Notes: generated from the sequence alone by a model not told the origin. Shown: positions 34,500 to 43,371, counted from the first letter of the stretch. The stretch: 64,000 nucleotides of DNA from Streptomyces sp. NBC_00878 (GCF_026341515.1 NZ_JAPEOK010000001.1:868001-932000), one strand, 5' to 3'. Translations and numbers: made by a program.

Positions 34500-35378
34500 T
34501 CAACTCACCCGTTGTTCGGCCAAGTCCAGCCAGCGCTCCACGTCGGCCGGGGTGAAGTGTCTGATGGCCCAGTCGACCATGCGTAGGCTCATGTGAGCCC
34601 ACGAGGGCCGCAGGATGTTCTCGGGGAGCGAGTCGAGGACGGCGTCGAGATGTTGCGTCACCCCCGGGTCGGCATCCTTGGTGTGGATGCCGAAACGCAG
34701 CGTGACCAGGTCGAATCGCCGGTCACCACGGGCGGCACCGTCCCAGTCGATGACCCCGGAGATGGCGCCATCTATCGCCAGAATGTTGCCTGGGTGGAAA
34801 TCCATGTGCACGGCGTCATGCCCGGCCAGTTGAGCAGAGGAGTCGGCGCCTACAGCGGCGATCCAGTGTTCGAGGGCGGCGCTGCGGCGGTTGTGCTCAC
34901 GCAAGGGCTCGTGCAGACAGTAGCCAGGGCCGTCCTCCAGCAGGTGAAGTTCCACCGCTGGGACATCGGGGCGGTCTGCAAGCCGGTCCGCCTGCAACTG
35001 GTTGAGTTCGAGAGCCTGTTCCAGACCGCGCTGGTCGAGATGGTCGATCGTCGTGCCCGGCAGGAGCTCCTGGACCATGACCACCGCGTGGCCGACCTGG
35101 GCGATCAACTCCGTGGCCGGTGCCGGATAGCCTGCCAACCGCAGCGCTTCGGTGACGGCGAGTGCTCCTGCCCGCATGTCCGCCGCCCGGCTGTGCGGTC
35201 GCCACTTCAGGACGGAGCGGTGGTGGTCGGGCCAACGCACAAAGGCTGCGCCGACTTGCCCGCCTGGGCAGGGGCCGTCCAGTGTCAAACGGACACCGGT
35301 CTGGGTGTGAAGGTCGTCGAGCGTCCGGGCGGCATCAAGCCGCTCGGCACGCGCCCAACTCTGCGAGGAAGAAGTCAC
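34500..35378 (-). CDS. Aminoglycoside phosphotransferase (APH)-like kinase
   Basis: The 292-residue APH/choline-kinase-type protein has a catalytic loop H-M-D-F-H-P-G-N-I-L (about residue 195) and a metal site V-I-D-W-D-G-A. The N-terminal lobe has F-V-R-W...V-L-K-W with the ATP-binding Lys. The substrate could be a drug, a sugar or a small metabolite. It starts at GTG 35378. It is separated from the importer operon by a strong hairpin, so it is transcribed independently. Confidence 0.8.
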   Translation of the reverse strand: MTSSSQSWARAERLDAARTLDDLHTQTGVRLTLDGPCPGGQVGAAFVRWPDHHRSVLKWRPHSRAADMRAGALAVTEALRLAGYPAPATELIAQVGHAVVMVQELLPGTTIDHLDQRGLEQALELNQLQADRLADRPDVPAVELHLLEDGPGYCLHEPLREHNRRSAALEHWIAAVGADSSAQLAGHDAVHMDFHPGNILAIDGAISGVIDWDGAARGDRRFDLVTLRFGIHTKDADPGVTQHLDAVLDSLPENILRPSWAHMSLRMVDWAIRHFTPADVERWLDLAEQRVS

Positions 35379-35450
35379 TGGGCCGAGTATCGCCGCCCGC
35401 CTCGCAGCCGTCAGACGGATCAGGCCGCCTGCTCACCGCGCAAGTGGGCC

Positions 35451-35498
35451 GTGAGTCCCAGCGACGCGCCGTAAACCCGGCGTGTCGCTGGGACTCAC
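35451..35498 (-). terminator. Strong hairpin terminator after the furanose importer operon
   Basis: A perfect 15-bp stem (GTGAGTCCCAGCGAC at 35451-35465 and its complement at 35484-35498) also pairs further inside. It lies 80 bp after the stop of the last permease and before the phosphotransferase gene. There is no T tract. Confidence 0.75.
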
Positions 35499-35578
35499 GC
35501 GACAATTACTTCGCCCGGCGGGTTCGCCAACCGCATCCGAGGTCAGGGCGGGCCCAACGGCCGGGAACTGTCGGCGAG

Positions 35579-36601
35579 TCAGGTCTTCCTGCGGCTCGTC
35601 ATCGCGCGCTGGATCAGGATGAACGCGCACAGAAGCACGCCCGTCGCGATCTTCGTCCACCAAGAACTCAGCGTGCCCTCGAACTGGATGAGGCTCTTGA
35701 TGAGGCCCAGGACCAGGACACCGAACAGCGTGCCGATCACGTAGCCCGAGCCGCCCGTGAGCAGCGTGCCGCCGATGACGACCGCGGCGATCGCGTCGAG
35801 CTCCATGCCGGTGGCGTGCAGGGGGTCGCCGGACTGGATGTAGAGAGTGAAGAGCAGGCCCGCCAGGGCCGAGCAGAAGCCGCTCACCGTGTACACCGCG
35901 ATCTTCGTGCCGCCCTGCGGAAGGCCCATCAGCATGGCCGACTGCTCGTTGCCGCCGATGGCGTACACCCGGCGTCCGAAACGCGTGTAGTGCAGGACGT
36001 AGAACGCCGCGGCCAGCACCACCAGCGCGACGATGGCCCCGATGGAGAGGAAGGCTCCGCCCAGTGACACCTGGGTCTGGGCCATGCTGCTCACGGAGGA
36101 GTCGCCGATGGAGATGGACTCCTTGCTGATGACCAGGCACAGGCCCCGGAAGAGGAACAGGCCGGCGAGGGTCACGATGAAGGGCTGGATCTCGAAGTTG
36201 TGGATCACATAGCCCATCAGGAAGCCGCCGAAGGCACCCACGGCGAGTGCCATCGGTATCACCACCACGATCGGCAGGCCCTGACGTTCCACCAGCCATG
36301 CCGTGAACATGGTCGTGAAGCCGATCACCGACCCGACCGACAGGTCGATACCGCCGGAGAGGATGACGAACGTGGCGCCGACCGCCGCGACCAGCAGATA
36401 GCTGTTGTCGATGAACAGGTTCAGGAAGACCTGCGCCTCGGCGAAGCCGTAGTTCTGGTACCGGCTCAGGCCGATGGCGTACATCACGAGGAAGAGGACG
36501 GCCGTCACCAGGACGGGCAGCCGTCGGTCGGCGAGTACGCGCGCGGCCTTGCTTGGCGTACGGCTGTCCGGCGCCGTCGGGCGCTGGGTGGTCGTGCTCA
36601 T
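35579..36601 (-). CDS. yjfF: Furanose ABC importer permease (YjfF-like)
   Basis: The 340-residue permease has about nine membrane segments and closely follows the YjfF pattern: V-I-L-S-G-G-I-D-L-S-V-G-S-V-I, Q-P-F-I-V-T-L-A-G, V-Y-A-I-G-G-N, I-G-G-T-L-L-T-G-G, and F-E-G-T-L-S-S-W-W-T-K-I near the end. In E. coli YjfF is part of the galactofuranose importer. The ATG at 36601 overlaps the previous stop by one base (TGATG). Confidence 0.88.
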   Translation of the reverse strand: MSTTTQRPTAPDSRTPSKAARVLADRRLPVLVTAVLFLVMYAIGLSRYQNYGFAEAQVFLNLFIDNSYLLVAAVGATFVILSGGIDLSVGSVIGFTTMFTAWLVERQGLPIVVVIPMALAVGAFGGFLMGYVIHNFEIQPFIVTLAGLFLFRGLCLVISKESISIGDSSVSSMAQTQVSLGGAFLSIGAIVALVVLAAAFYVLHYTRFGRRVYAIGGNEQSAMLMGLPQGGTKIAVYTVSGFCSALAGLLFTLYIQSGDPLHATGMELDAIAAVVIGGTLLTGGSGYVIGTLFGVLVLGLIKSLIQFEGTLSSWWTKIATGVLLCAFILIQRAMTSRRKT

Positions 36602-37701
36602 CACGACACCTCCATCTTTGGAGCGGCGTCGGCCGCCGGGGCCGTGTCCGCCGGGGCCGGTGCCGCGGCCTGCTTGCCGCCACCCCTCGCGCCGAACACC
36701 TTGGCGCGGAACTTCGGGGACTGCATCAGGCAGACGATGATGACGACGGCGGCCTTGAAGACCAGGTTGGTCTGGGTCGGTACGCCGATGGTGTAGATCG
36801 TGGTGGTCAGGGTCTGGATGACGAGGGCGCCCACCACTGTGCCGCCGATCGAGAACCGGCCGCCGAGGAGTGACGTGCCGCCGATGACGACCGCCAGGAT
36901 CGCGTCCAGTTCGATCCACAGACCGGCGTTGTTGCCGTCCGCGGCCGAGGTGTTGGAGCTGATCATCAGGCCCGCGATCCCGGCGCACAGCGCGCAGAAG
37001 ACGTAGACCATGATCTTGATGCGGCGGGACCTGATGCCGACCAGGCGGCTGGCCTCGGCGTTCCCGCCGACGGATTCGACGAGCAGGCCGAGAGCCGTGC
37101 GGCGGGTCAGCGCCACGGTCACGGCGACCACGGCGGCCACGACGAAGATGGAGAACGGCAGCGTCAGCCAGTAGCCGCCGCCGATCAGTTTGTACGGCTC
37201 GCTGTTGACGGTGATGATCTGCCCGTCGGTGATGAGCTGGGCGACTCCGCGCCCGGCGACCATGATGATCAGCGTGGCGATGATCGGCTGGATGCCCATC
37301 CTGGCGACCAGGAAGCCGTTCCAGAGGCCGCAGACGACCGCGGCCACCAGGCCGATGGCCATCGCGAGCAGCACCCCGGAGAGGGCTTCCTGGTCGGCCT
37401 GGTCACTGAGGTACGAACAGGTCAGCGCCCCGGTGATCGCGACGACGGCGCCGACGGAGAGGTCGATGCCGCCGGTGGCGATGACCAGGGTCATGCCGAC
37501 CGCGACGAGGATGAGGGGCGAGCCGAACAGGACGATCGAGACGAGGCTGCCGTAGAGGTGGCCGTCCGTCATCTTGATGGCGAAGAAGTCGGGTGTGAAG
37601 GGGACGTTGACGAGCAGCAGGACGACCAGCACGGCGACCGGCCAGAACAGGTGATGGTGTGTCAGCGCTCGCCATCGGGGAGTGGTGGTCACGGTGGTCA
37701 C
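36601..37701 (-). CDS. ytfT: Furanose ABC importer permease (YtfT-like)
   Basis: The 366-residue CUT2 permease has A-T-G-G-I-D-L-S-V-G-A-V-V near residue 77, Q-P-I-I-A-T-L-I-I, and I-G-G-T-S-L-L-G-G. Its Ala/Pro-rich C-terminal tail (about 25 residues) extends beyond the usual length. It starts at GTG 37701, overlapping the ATPase stop as GTGA. The gene order binding protein, ATPase, permease, permease matches ytfQ-ytfR-ytfT-yjfF. Confidence 0.87.
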   Translation of the reverse strand: MTTVTTTPRWRALTHHHLFWPVAVLVVLLLVNVPFTPDFFAIKMTDGHLYGSLVSIVLFGSPLILVAVGMTLVIATGGIDLSVGAVVAITGALTCSYLSDQADQEALSGVLLAMAIGLVAAVVCGLWNGFLVARMGIQPIIATLIIMVAGRGVAQLITDGQIITVNSEPYKLIGGGYWLTLPFSIFVVAAVVAVTVALTRRTALGLLVESVGGNAEASRLVGIRSRRIKIMVYVFCALCAGIAGLMISSNTSAADGNNAGLWIELDAILAVVIGGTSLLGGRFSIGGTVVGALVIQTLTTTIYTIGVPTQTNLVFKAAVVIIVCLMQSPKFRAKVFGARGGGKQAAAPAPADTAPAADAAPKMEVS

Positions 37702-39236
37702 TGGTGCTCTCCGCTCGCGATGGTCTCCAGGATCCGGGTGGGGGTGATCTCGGGCCCGTTGGCGAGCTGCGCCACCAGTTTGCGGTCACGCAGCACTCCG
37801 ATGGTGTGGCTGAGCCGGAGTACCTCCTCCAGCTCGGCCGCGATGTACAGCACGGCCATGCCCTCCTCGGAGAGCGAGACCACGAGTTTCTGGATCTCGG
37901 CCTTCGCGCCGATGTCGATGCCGCGCGTCGGCTCGTCCAGGATCAGCAGTTTCGGCTGGGTGATCAGCCAGCGTGCCAGCAGCACCTTCTGCTGGTTGCC
38001 GCCGCTGAGTTGGCCGACCCTGGCCTCGGGGTTGACGGGCCGGATGTCCAGGGCCTTGATGTACTTGGCGACGAGTTCGTCGCGCTGGGCGGCCGGGATG
38101 GGGCGGGTCCAGCCGCGGGAGGCCTGAAGGGCGAGGATGATGTTCTCCCGCACCGTCAGGTCCGGTACGAGCCCTTCGGTCTTGCGGTTCTCCGAGCAGA
38201 ACGCCACGCCCGCGGCGATCGCGTCGTTCGGGGCGCTCATTGAGACCTGTTCGCCGCCGATGGTCACCTTGCCGCTGTCGGGCTGGTCGGCGCCGAAGAG
38301 CAGCCGGGCGAGCTCGGTGCGGCCCGATCCGAGGAGTCCGGCGAGTCCGATGACCTCGCCCTTCTTGATCTCCAGGTCGAAGGGGGCGATGCCGCCGGTC
38401 CGGCCGACGCCGTCCGCCGTGAGCAGTGACTCCCCCACGTCGGAGTGGAGTTGGTGGTCGTGCAGTTCCTCCAGCTGGTCCAGGGCTTTGCCGATCATCA
38501 GCTGGACGAGGCCGACCTGGTCGAGGTCGCGGACCATGTGCTCGCCGACCAGGGTGCCGTTGCGCAGGACGGTCATCCGGTCGCAGACCTCGTAGATCTG
38601 GTCCAGGAAGTGCGACACGAACAGGATCGCGACGCCCTCGTCCTTCAACCGCCGCATCAGGCCGAAGAGTTCGAGGACCTCGTCACGGTCGAGGCTGGAG
38701 GTCGGCTCGTCGAGGATGAGCACCTTGGTGCCCGCCCCCTGGCCATCGGCGTCTCCGGTGCCCACCGACCGTACGATCGCGACCAGTTGCTGAACGGCCA
38801 GCGGGTACGAGGACAGCGGCGCGGTGACGTCGATGTCGAGGCCGAGCCGGTCGACCAGCTCGGCGGCCTCCCGGCGCAGCCGCTTCCACTGGATGCGGCC
38901 GAAGCGGGTGGGTTCGCGTCCGATGAAGATGTTCTCCGCCACCGACAGGTTGGGGCAGAGGTTGACCTCCTGGTAGACCGTGCTGATACCGGCGTGCTGC
39001 GCCTGCGAGGGGCTGGCGAACCGCACGGACGTGCCGTTGAGGGTGATGGTGCCGCCGTCCAGGGAGTGGACGCCGGTCAGCACCTTGATGAGGGTGGACT
39101 TGCCGGCGCCGTTCTCGCCGAGCAGGGCGTGGATCTCGCCGGGGAAGAGCCGGAAGTCGACACCCGACAGAGCCCGTACCCCCGGAAACTCTTTGACTAT
39201 GCCCGTCATCTCCAGGACGGGCAGCGGCTCTGCCAT
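37698..39236 (-). CDS. ytfR: Furanose ABC importer ATP-binding protein (YtfR-like, two domains)
   Basis: The 512-residue dual ATPase has Walker A G-E-N-G-A-G-K-S-T, Walker B L-I-L-D-E-P-T-S-S, second signature L-S-G-G-N-Q-Q-K and second Walker B I-L-D-E-P-T-R-G-I-D. The second Walker A is degenerate (G-L-L-G-S-G-R-T-E). ATG 39236 follows AGGAG at 7 nt; an upstream in-frame ATG at 39251 overlaps that site. It powers import of the sugar bound by the lipoprotein encoded upstream. Confidence 0.88.
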   Translation of the reverse strand: MAEPLPVLEMTGIVKEFPGVRALSGVDFRLFPGEIHALLGENGAGKSTLIKVLTGVHSLDGGTITLNGTSVRFASPSQAQHAGISTVYQEVNLCPNLSVAENIFIGREPTRFGRIQWKRLRREAAELVDRLGLDIDVTAPLSSYPLAVQQLVAIVRSVGTGDADGQGAGTKVLILDEPTSSLDRDEVLELFGLMRRLKDEGVAILFVSHFLDQIYEVCDRMTVLRNGTLVGEHMVRDLDQVGLVQLMIGKALDQLEELHDHQLHSDVGESLLTADGVGRTGGIAPFDLEIKKGEVIGLAGLLGSGRTELARLLFGADQPDSGKVTIGGEQVSMSAPNDAIAAGVAFCSENRKTEGLVPDLTVRENIILALQASRGWTRPIPAAQRDELVAKYIKALDIRPVNPEARVGQLSGGNQQKVLLARWLITQPKLLILDEPTRGIDIGAKAEIQKLVVSLSEEGMAVLYIAAELEEVLRLSHTIGVLRDRKLVAQLANGPEITPTRILETIASGEHQ

Positions 39237-39358
39237 GGCAGCGCTCCTCATGGATTTCGTTCAGGCCCGCGGGGAGCCCCCTGGGCAGCCCTCCGGGCGG
39301 AGGACTCGGCCGGGCGAAACTCGGCCGGGAGGGGGCTCCCTGGCGGTGGGTGCGGTCG

Positions 39359-39430
39359 GTCAGTACGTGCGGGTCGACACCCGCGCGTCAGTACGTGCGG
39401 GAGTCGGCACCCGCCGGTCAGTACTTGCGG
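39359..39430 (-). repeat. Triplicated stop-codon region with two hairpins after ytfQ
   Basis: The word GTCAGTACGTGCGG (last copy GTCAGTACTTGCGG) starts at 39359, 39387 and 39417. The third copy contains the real ytfQ stop (TAC TGA on the minus strand), so the others are duplicates of the gene end. Between them lie two hairpins: GCGGGT/ACCCGC at 39369-39384, and GCGGG/CCCGC at 39397-39414. These could attenuate read-through from the abundant binding-protein message into the ATPase gene. Confidence 0.7.
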
Positions 39431-40428
39431 TTCGGGAGCGCGGCCTTGGCCTGGTCCTGCATGAAGTCGCTCTCCTCGGTCTTGATCCAAGGCTCGACCG
39501 TCTCGCCGTCCTTGACCTTCTGGACGACCTCCATCAGCTGGGGGCCGAGCAGCGGGTTGCACTCGACGATGGCGTTGATCTTGCCCTCGGACATGGCGAC
39601 GAAGCCGTCCTTCACGCCGTCGACCGTGACGATGAGGATGTCCTTGCCGGGCTTCTTGCCGACCGCCTCGATGGCCTGGATGGCGCCGATGCCCATGTCG
39701 TCGTTGTGCGCGAACAGCACGTCGATGTCCGGGTTGGACTGCAGGAAGGCCGCCATGACCTGCTTGCCTCCGGCGCGGGTGAAGTCACCGGTCTGGCTGA
39801 CCACGATCTTCCAGTCGTCCTTGTGGTCCGCGTCCATGACCTCCTTGAAGCCCTTGGCGCGCTCGATCGCCGGGGCGGCACCGGTGGTGCCCTCCAGCTG
39901 TGCGATCTTCACGGCGCCCTTGTGGCCGGCCTTCTCCAGGACCTTCTCCAGGATCTTGGCCGCGCGCCGGCCCTCGTCCGTGAAGTCCGAGCCGACGAGC
40001 GTGACGAACAGGGACTTGTCGTCGGTCTCGACGGAGCGGTCGGTGAGGACGACCGGGATCTTCTTGGCCTTGGCCTCCTTGAGCACCGCGTCCCAGCCGG
40101 TGACGACGACCGGCGAGAAGGCTATGACGTCCACCTTCTGGGCGATGAAGCTGCGGATCGCGGAGATCTGGTTCTCCTGCTTCTGCTGCGCGTCCAAGAA
40201 CTTGAGGGTGTAGCCGGCCTCCTTGGCCGACGCCTTCACCGAGTCGCTGTTGGCGGTGCGCCAGCCGCTCTCCGAGCCGACCTGGGAGAAGCCCAGGGTG
40301 AGCTTCTTGCCGCCGCCGCTGCTGCTGGAGTTCGAGGAGCCTCCCTCGTCCTCCTTGGCGCAGGCCGCCAGGCCGCCCGCGGCCGCGACGCCGACCGCCG
40401 CGGTGAGGAAGTTCCTTCGGTTGAGCAT
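39418..40428 (-). CDS. ytfQ: Furanose-binding lipoprotein (YtfQ-like)
   Basis: The 336-residue protein has a signal peptide with a lipobox L-A-A-C (Cys near residue 23), then a Gly/Ser linker. The mature part has G-F-S-Q-V-G-S-E-S-G-W-R-T-A-N, D-A-Q-Q-K-Q-E-N-Q-I and S-P-V-V-V-T-G-W-D, a pattern I associate with galactofuranose-binding YtfQ. Near the end T-V-D-G-V-K-D closes the fold. The nearby GH43 enzymes suggest that arabinofuranose or short arabinosides may be the ligand here. Confidence 0.9.
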   Translation of the reverse strand: MLNRRNFLTAAVGVAAAGGLAACAKEDEGGSSNSSSSGGGKKLTLGFSQVGSESGWRTANSDSVKASAKEAGYTLKFLDAQQKQENQISAIRSFIAQKVDVIAFSPVVVTGWDAVLKEAKAKKIPVVLTDRSVETDDKSLFVTLVGSDFTDEGRRAAKILEKVLEKAGHKGAVKIAQLEGTTGAAPAIERAKGFKEVMDADHKDDWKIVVSQTGDFTRAGGKQVMAAFLQSNPDIDVLFAHNDDMGIGAIQAIEAVGKKPGKDILIVTVDGVKDGFVAMSEGKINAIVECNPLLGPQLMEVVQKVKDGETVEPWIKTEESDFMQDQAKAALPNRKY

Positions 40429-40566
40429 GTGTCTTCTCCTTTGAAGAGCCGGCCCGGAAGGGCCCGCTGGTACGCGCTTGCTACTCGGCGGGACAGGCTG
40501 CGCAACGTCCAGCCTGCCGATCATTGTTCGAAATATCGGGCAAAATGATGGGGCGAAATCCGGCCG

Positions 40567-41625
40567 TCAGGTGCCGCGCCGGCCTGGAGGAGCGCCCTGG
40601 TCGGAGGTGTACGGGAACGTGCTGGCCCGGACGACGAGTTGGGGCTCGATGGCCAGCCGGGGCGTCCCGGCCGGGTCACGGCCCTCGATCAGGTCCAGGA
40701 GCAGGGCGATGCTCCGCTTGCCCACCGCCGCGAAGTCCTGCCGGACGGTGGTGAGCGGTGGGGCGAAGAACTCCGACTCCGGGATGTCGTCGAAGCCGGC
40801 CACCGCGACGTCCTGGGGAGTGCGCACGCCCGCTTCCCGCAGGGCCCGTAACACCCCAAGCGCCATCTGGTCGTTGGCGACGAAGACCGCGGTCAGCCCC
40901 CTGCCCACCCAGCCGGCCAGCTCCTGGCCCGCCCGGTAGCCCGACAGTGGGCTCCAGTCCCCGCGCAGGGACATCGGCGGTTCGACTCCGGCCTCGTCGA
41001 GGGTCGCCCGCCAGCCGGCGGCCCGGTCGGCCGCCTCCTGCCAGTCCTCGGGTCCGGCGAGGTGCCAGACCGTACGGTGGCCCGCGGCCAGCAGGTGACC
41101 GGTGGCCAGTCGTGCGCCCAGGTGCTGGTCCACGTTGACGCAGGGAATGCCCACGCCAGGGCCGCTGCCCACGGTCACCACCGGGAACGGGTGGCGGAGT
41201 CCGGCGAGTGCCTCGACCGCCGACCGCTGCGGAGCGATGGCGACCACTCCCTCCACGCCGCCCTCGCTGAGGTGGTCCAGGGCTTCGGACAGCTTCTCGA
41301 CAGTCAGTTTGCGCAGACTGACCGTGGAGACGAGGTAGCCCTCGGCACGCGCCGCCTCTTCGAGTGCGAACAGGGTGCTGGCCGGACCGTAGAGCGTCGT
41401 GTCGGAGGCGACGACACCCAGGGTCCGAGTGCGCCGGGTGACCAGGGCTCGTGCGGAGGAGTTGCGGCGGTAGCCCATTTCCTCGATCGCGTGCAGCACC
41501 CTGGCCCGAGTCTCGTCCCGCACGTTGGGGTGATCCCCCAGCACACGGGAAACGGTCTGGTGGGACACGCCCGCCAGTCGCGCGACATCGGCCATGGTGG
41601 GCGGCCGAAGCTGCGATTGTGCCAT
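40567..41625 (-). CDS. LacI family transcriptional regulator
   Basis: The 352-residue regulator has an N-terminal LacI headpiece (M-A-D-V-A-R-L-A-G-V-S-H-Q-T-V-S-R-V-L), a hinge helix (S-S-A-R-A-L) and a sugar-binding core. It precedes the ytfQ operon by 138 bp in the same direction and probably represses it. A near-symmetric lac-type operator is 214 bp upstream of its start. The sequence around 40526-40539 is a second possible target. Confidence 0.9.
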   Translation of the reverse strand: MAQSQLRPPTMADVARLAGVSHQTVSRVLGDHPNVRDETRARVLHAIEEMGYRRNSSARALVTRRTRTLGVVASDTTLYGPASTLFALEEAARAEGYLVSTVSLRKLTVEKLSEALDHLSEGGVEGVVAIAPQRSAVEALAGLRHPFPVVTVGSGPGVGIPCVNVDQHLGARLATGHLLAAGHRTVWHLAGPEDWQEAADRAAGWRATLDEAGVEPPMSLRGDWSPLSGYRAGQELAGWVGRGLTAVFVANDQMALGVLRALREAGVRTPQDVAVAGFDDIPESEFFAPPLTTVRQDFAAVGKRSIALLLDLIEGRDPAGTPRLAIEPQLVVRASTFPYTSDQGAPPGRRGT

Positions 41626-41838
41626 GGCCGCACCTCCTTGGCGGTCGTATACCGGAAGATCCCTGTGACCCGCGTGGACGCCTCCGCAGGGTCGGGCCCG
41701 GCCCGCGACGACGGTAACCGGCCGACACGGCTCACCCGGTCGGCCCGGAGCCCCATGTCGTTTGCCACGGAGGCGAGTTGGGACGCGGTGAGCGCCATGG
41801 TCGTTCCTCCCTGGAGTCGGCGGGTGATTGCGGAGGTC

Positions 41839-41856
41839 ATTGTGAGCGCTAACAAT
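41839..41856. promoter_or_regulatory. Lac-type operator upstream of lacI
   Basis: ATTGTGAGCGCTAACAAT pairs at eight of nine positions around its centre. It has the central GCGC of LacI-family sites and differs by one base from the ideal symmetric lac operator. It lies 214 bp upstream of the lacI start, so autoregulation is likely. Confidence 0.7.
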
Positions 41857-42189
41857 TCACCTCGGTCAAGGGGTTCAGCAGCAGGAGGGCGTCACGTTTG
41901 AGTAACGCGGCGGAAGCACGCGGAGTTTGAGCCACGGCCCTCAACACCGGTTCACAGCAAGGGTATTGACGTGCCTCGGGCACGGCCCTATGTTTCAGCA
42001 CCGAAACTTCGAACCACGGACGAAATATCGGACGCCGACTGGGAGGTCGACAGGGAGAGGGAGGCCTCAGGGAGTTGGTCCGGCCGGAGTGCTTCATCGG
42101 TGGTGGTTCATGAAAGGCGGGTGCGGCGTCGGCGACCCGTGAAACGGGCACGGAGCCGCGCGCGCAGCGACAGTTCGTTCGGCAATCGG

Positions 42190-42237
42190 GTCGGCGGTTG
42201 TCGGCCTGGTTCAGCAACCAGGCCGACAACCGCCGAC
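42190..42237 (-). terminator. Strong hairpin, probably the original terminator of the Tc toxin operon
   Basis: A perfect 22-bp stem (42190-42211 against 42216-42237) closes a CAGC loop. Removing the IS element would place it about 13 bp after the RHS gene stop codon. It now lies beyond the transposase stop. Confidence 0.75.
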
Positions 42238-42249
42238 CGCGGACACGAC

Positions 42250-43371
42250 CTAGTGTCCTGCGCCAGAGATCCGTCGGCAGAAGCGGGCGAGGGAGTCGAG
42301 GATCTCTTCGGCGGTCTTGGTCCAGATGAACGGCTTGGGGTCTTGGTTCCAGTCTTTGACCCAGGCGCGGATGTCGGCTTCGAGGGCCTGGACGTTCTTG
42401 TGTGCGCCGCGGCGGATCATTTGGTGGGCGAGGTAGCCGAACCACCGCTCGACCTGGTTGATCCAGGAAGAGCCGGTAGGGGTGAAGTGCAGCTCGAACC
42501 GCGGGTGCTTGGCCAGCCATGTCTTGATCGCCGGGGTCTTGTGGGTGCCGTAGTTGTCCACGATCAAGTGGATCTGCAGGTGAGCGGGCACCTCCTTGTC
42601 GATCCGGATGAGGAACTTCTTGAACTCCACGGCCCGGTGCCGGCGGTGCAGGGCCGTGATGACCTCGCCGGTGGCGACATCGAAGGCGGCGAACAGAGTG
42701 GTCAGGCCGTTGCGGACGTAGTCGTGGGTGCGCCGCTCGGGCATGCCCGGCATTATCGGCAGCACCGGCTGGGACCGGTCCAGGGCCTGGATCTGCGACT
42801 TCTCGTCCACCGAGAGCACCACCGCACCCTCGGGCGGGTTGAAGTACAGGCCCACGACGTCGTAGACCTTCTCCACGAACAGCGGGTCTGTCGACAGCTT
42901 GAAGGTGTCCGCGAGATGCGGCTTGAGCTGGAACTGGCGCCAGATCCGGCCCACGGTCGACTTCGACAGGCCGCTGTGCTGGGCCATCGATTTCCTGGAC
43001 CAGTGGGTGGCGTTCTTCGGCAGCTGTTCCAGCGTGGTGACCACTACCGCTTCCACCTGGTCGACGCCGATGGTGGGCGGCCGGCCCGGCCTGGGCTCGT
43101 CGACCAGACCGTCCAGCCGCTCGGCGAGAAACCGGCGCCGCCACTTGCGGACCGTGTCCGCGGCCACCCGCAACTCCCGGGCGACCGCGACAATCGGCGG
43201 TACTTCCGGCCCCGCACACGCCAGGACAATCCGAGCCCGCAGCGCCAGGGCCTGGGCCGATGTCGCCCGACGTGTCCACCGCTCCAACTCCGCCCGCTCC
43301 TCCCCGGACAGCAGCAACGGCTCCAATTTGGGACCCCGACGAGGAACTGACGCACCAGCAGTAGTAGTCAC
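42250..43371 (-). CDS. IS630-family transposase
   Basis: The protein (373 residues from GTG 43371, or 379 from TTG 43389) has an N-terminal helix-turn-helix region (R-E-L-R-V-A-A-D-T-V-R-K-W) and an IS630 DDE core. Catalytic acids, numbered from TTG, are Asp195 (L-S-V-D-E-K-S-Q), Asp278 (L-I-V-D-N-Y-G-T-H-K) and Glu314 (S-S-W-I-N-Q-V-E-R-W-F). The reading frame is uninterrupted. Its TAG stop is built from the duplicated TA plus the flanking base of the CTAG target, so the stop lies outside the element itself. Confidence 0.92.
   Translation of the reverse strand: MTTTAGASVPRRGPKLEPLLLSGEERAELERWTRRATSAQALALRARIVLACAGPEVPPIVAVARELRVAADTVRKWRRRFLAERLDGLVDEPRPGRPPTIGVDQVEAVVVTTLEQLPKNATHWSRKSMAQHSGLSKSTVGRIWRQFQLKPHLADTFKLSTDPLFVEKVYDVVGLYFNPPEGAVVLSVDEKSQIQALDRSQPVLPIMPGMPERRTHDYVRNGLTTLFAAFDVATGEVITALHRRHRAVEFKKFLIRIDKEVPAHLQIHLIVDNYGTHKTPAIKTWLAKHPRFELHFTPTGSSWINQVERWFGYLAHQMIRRGAHKNVQALEADIRAWVKDWNQDPKPFIWTKTAEEILDSLARFCRRISGAGH

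Larger units (their letters stand above)
41626..42249. other. 624-bp region without a convincing gene, between lacI and the IS element
   Basis: This stretch contains the lac-type operator (41839-41856) and a rightward promoter-like pair TTGACG (41966-41971) and TATGTT (41989-41994) with a 17-bp spacer. It also has the word CGAAATATCGG (42021-42031), repeated from 40529-40539, and the strong hairpin at 42190-42237. A small leftward frame starts at ATG 41798 after GGAGG, but it runs into lacI in another frame. I see no intact gene that would use the promoter. Confidence 0.5.

Noticed and set aside
35451..35498. The strong hairpin as a riboswitch or attenuator of the phosphotransferase gene
   Set aside because: A plain terminator for the importer operon explains it. 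There is no alternative pairing or leader peptide.
41304..41798. A full gene starting at ATG 41798 on the minus strand
   Set aside because: It overlaps the first 320 bp of lacI in another frame, and its second half has the composition of a shadow frame.
41971..43350. A long rightward open frame across the IS element
   Set aside because: It is antisense to the transposase, which has all three catalytic acids. The frame is open only because of high GC.
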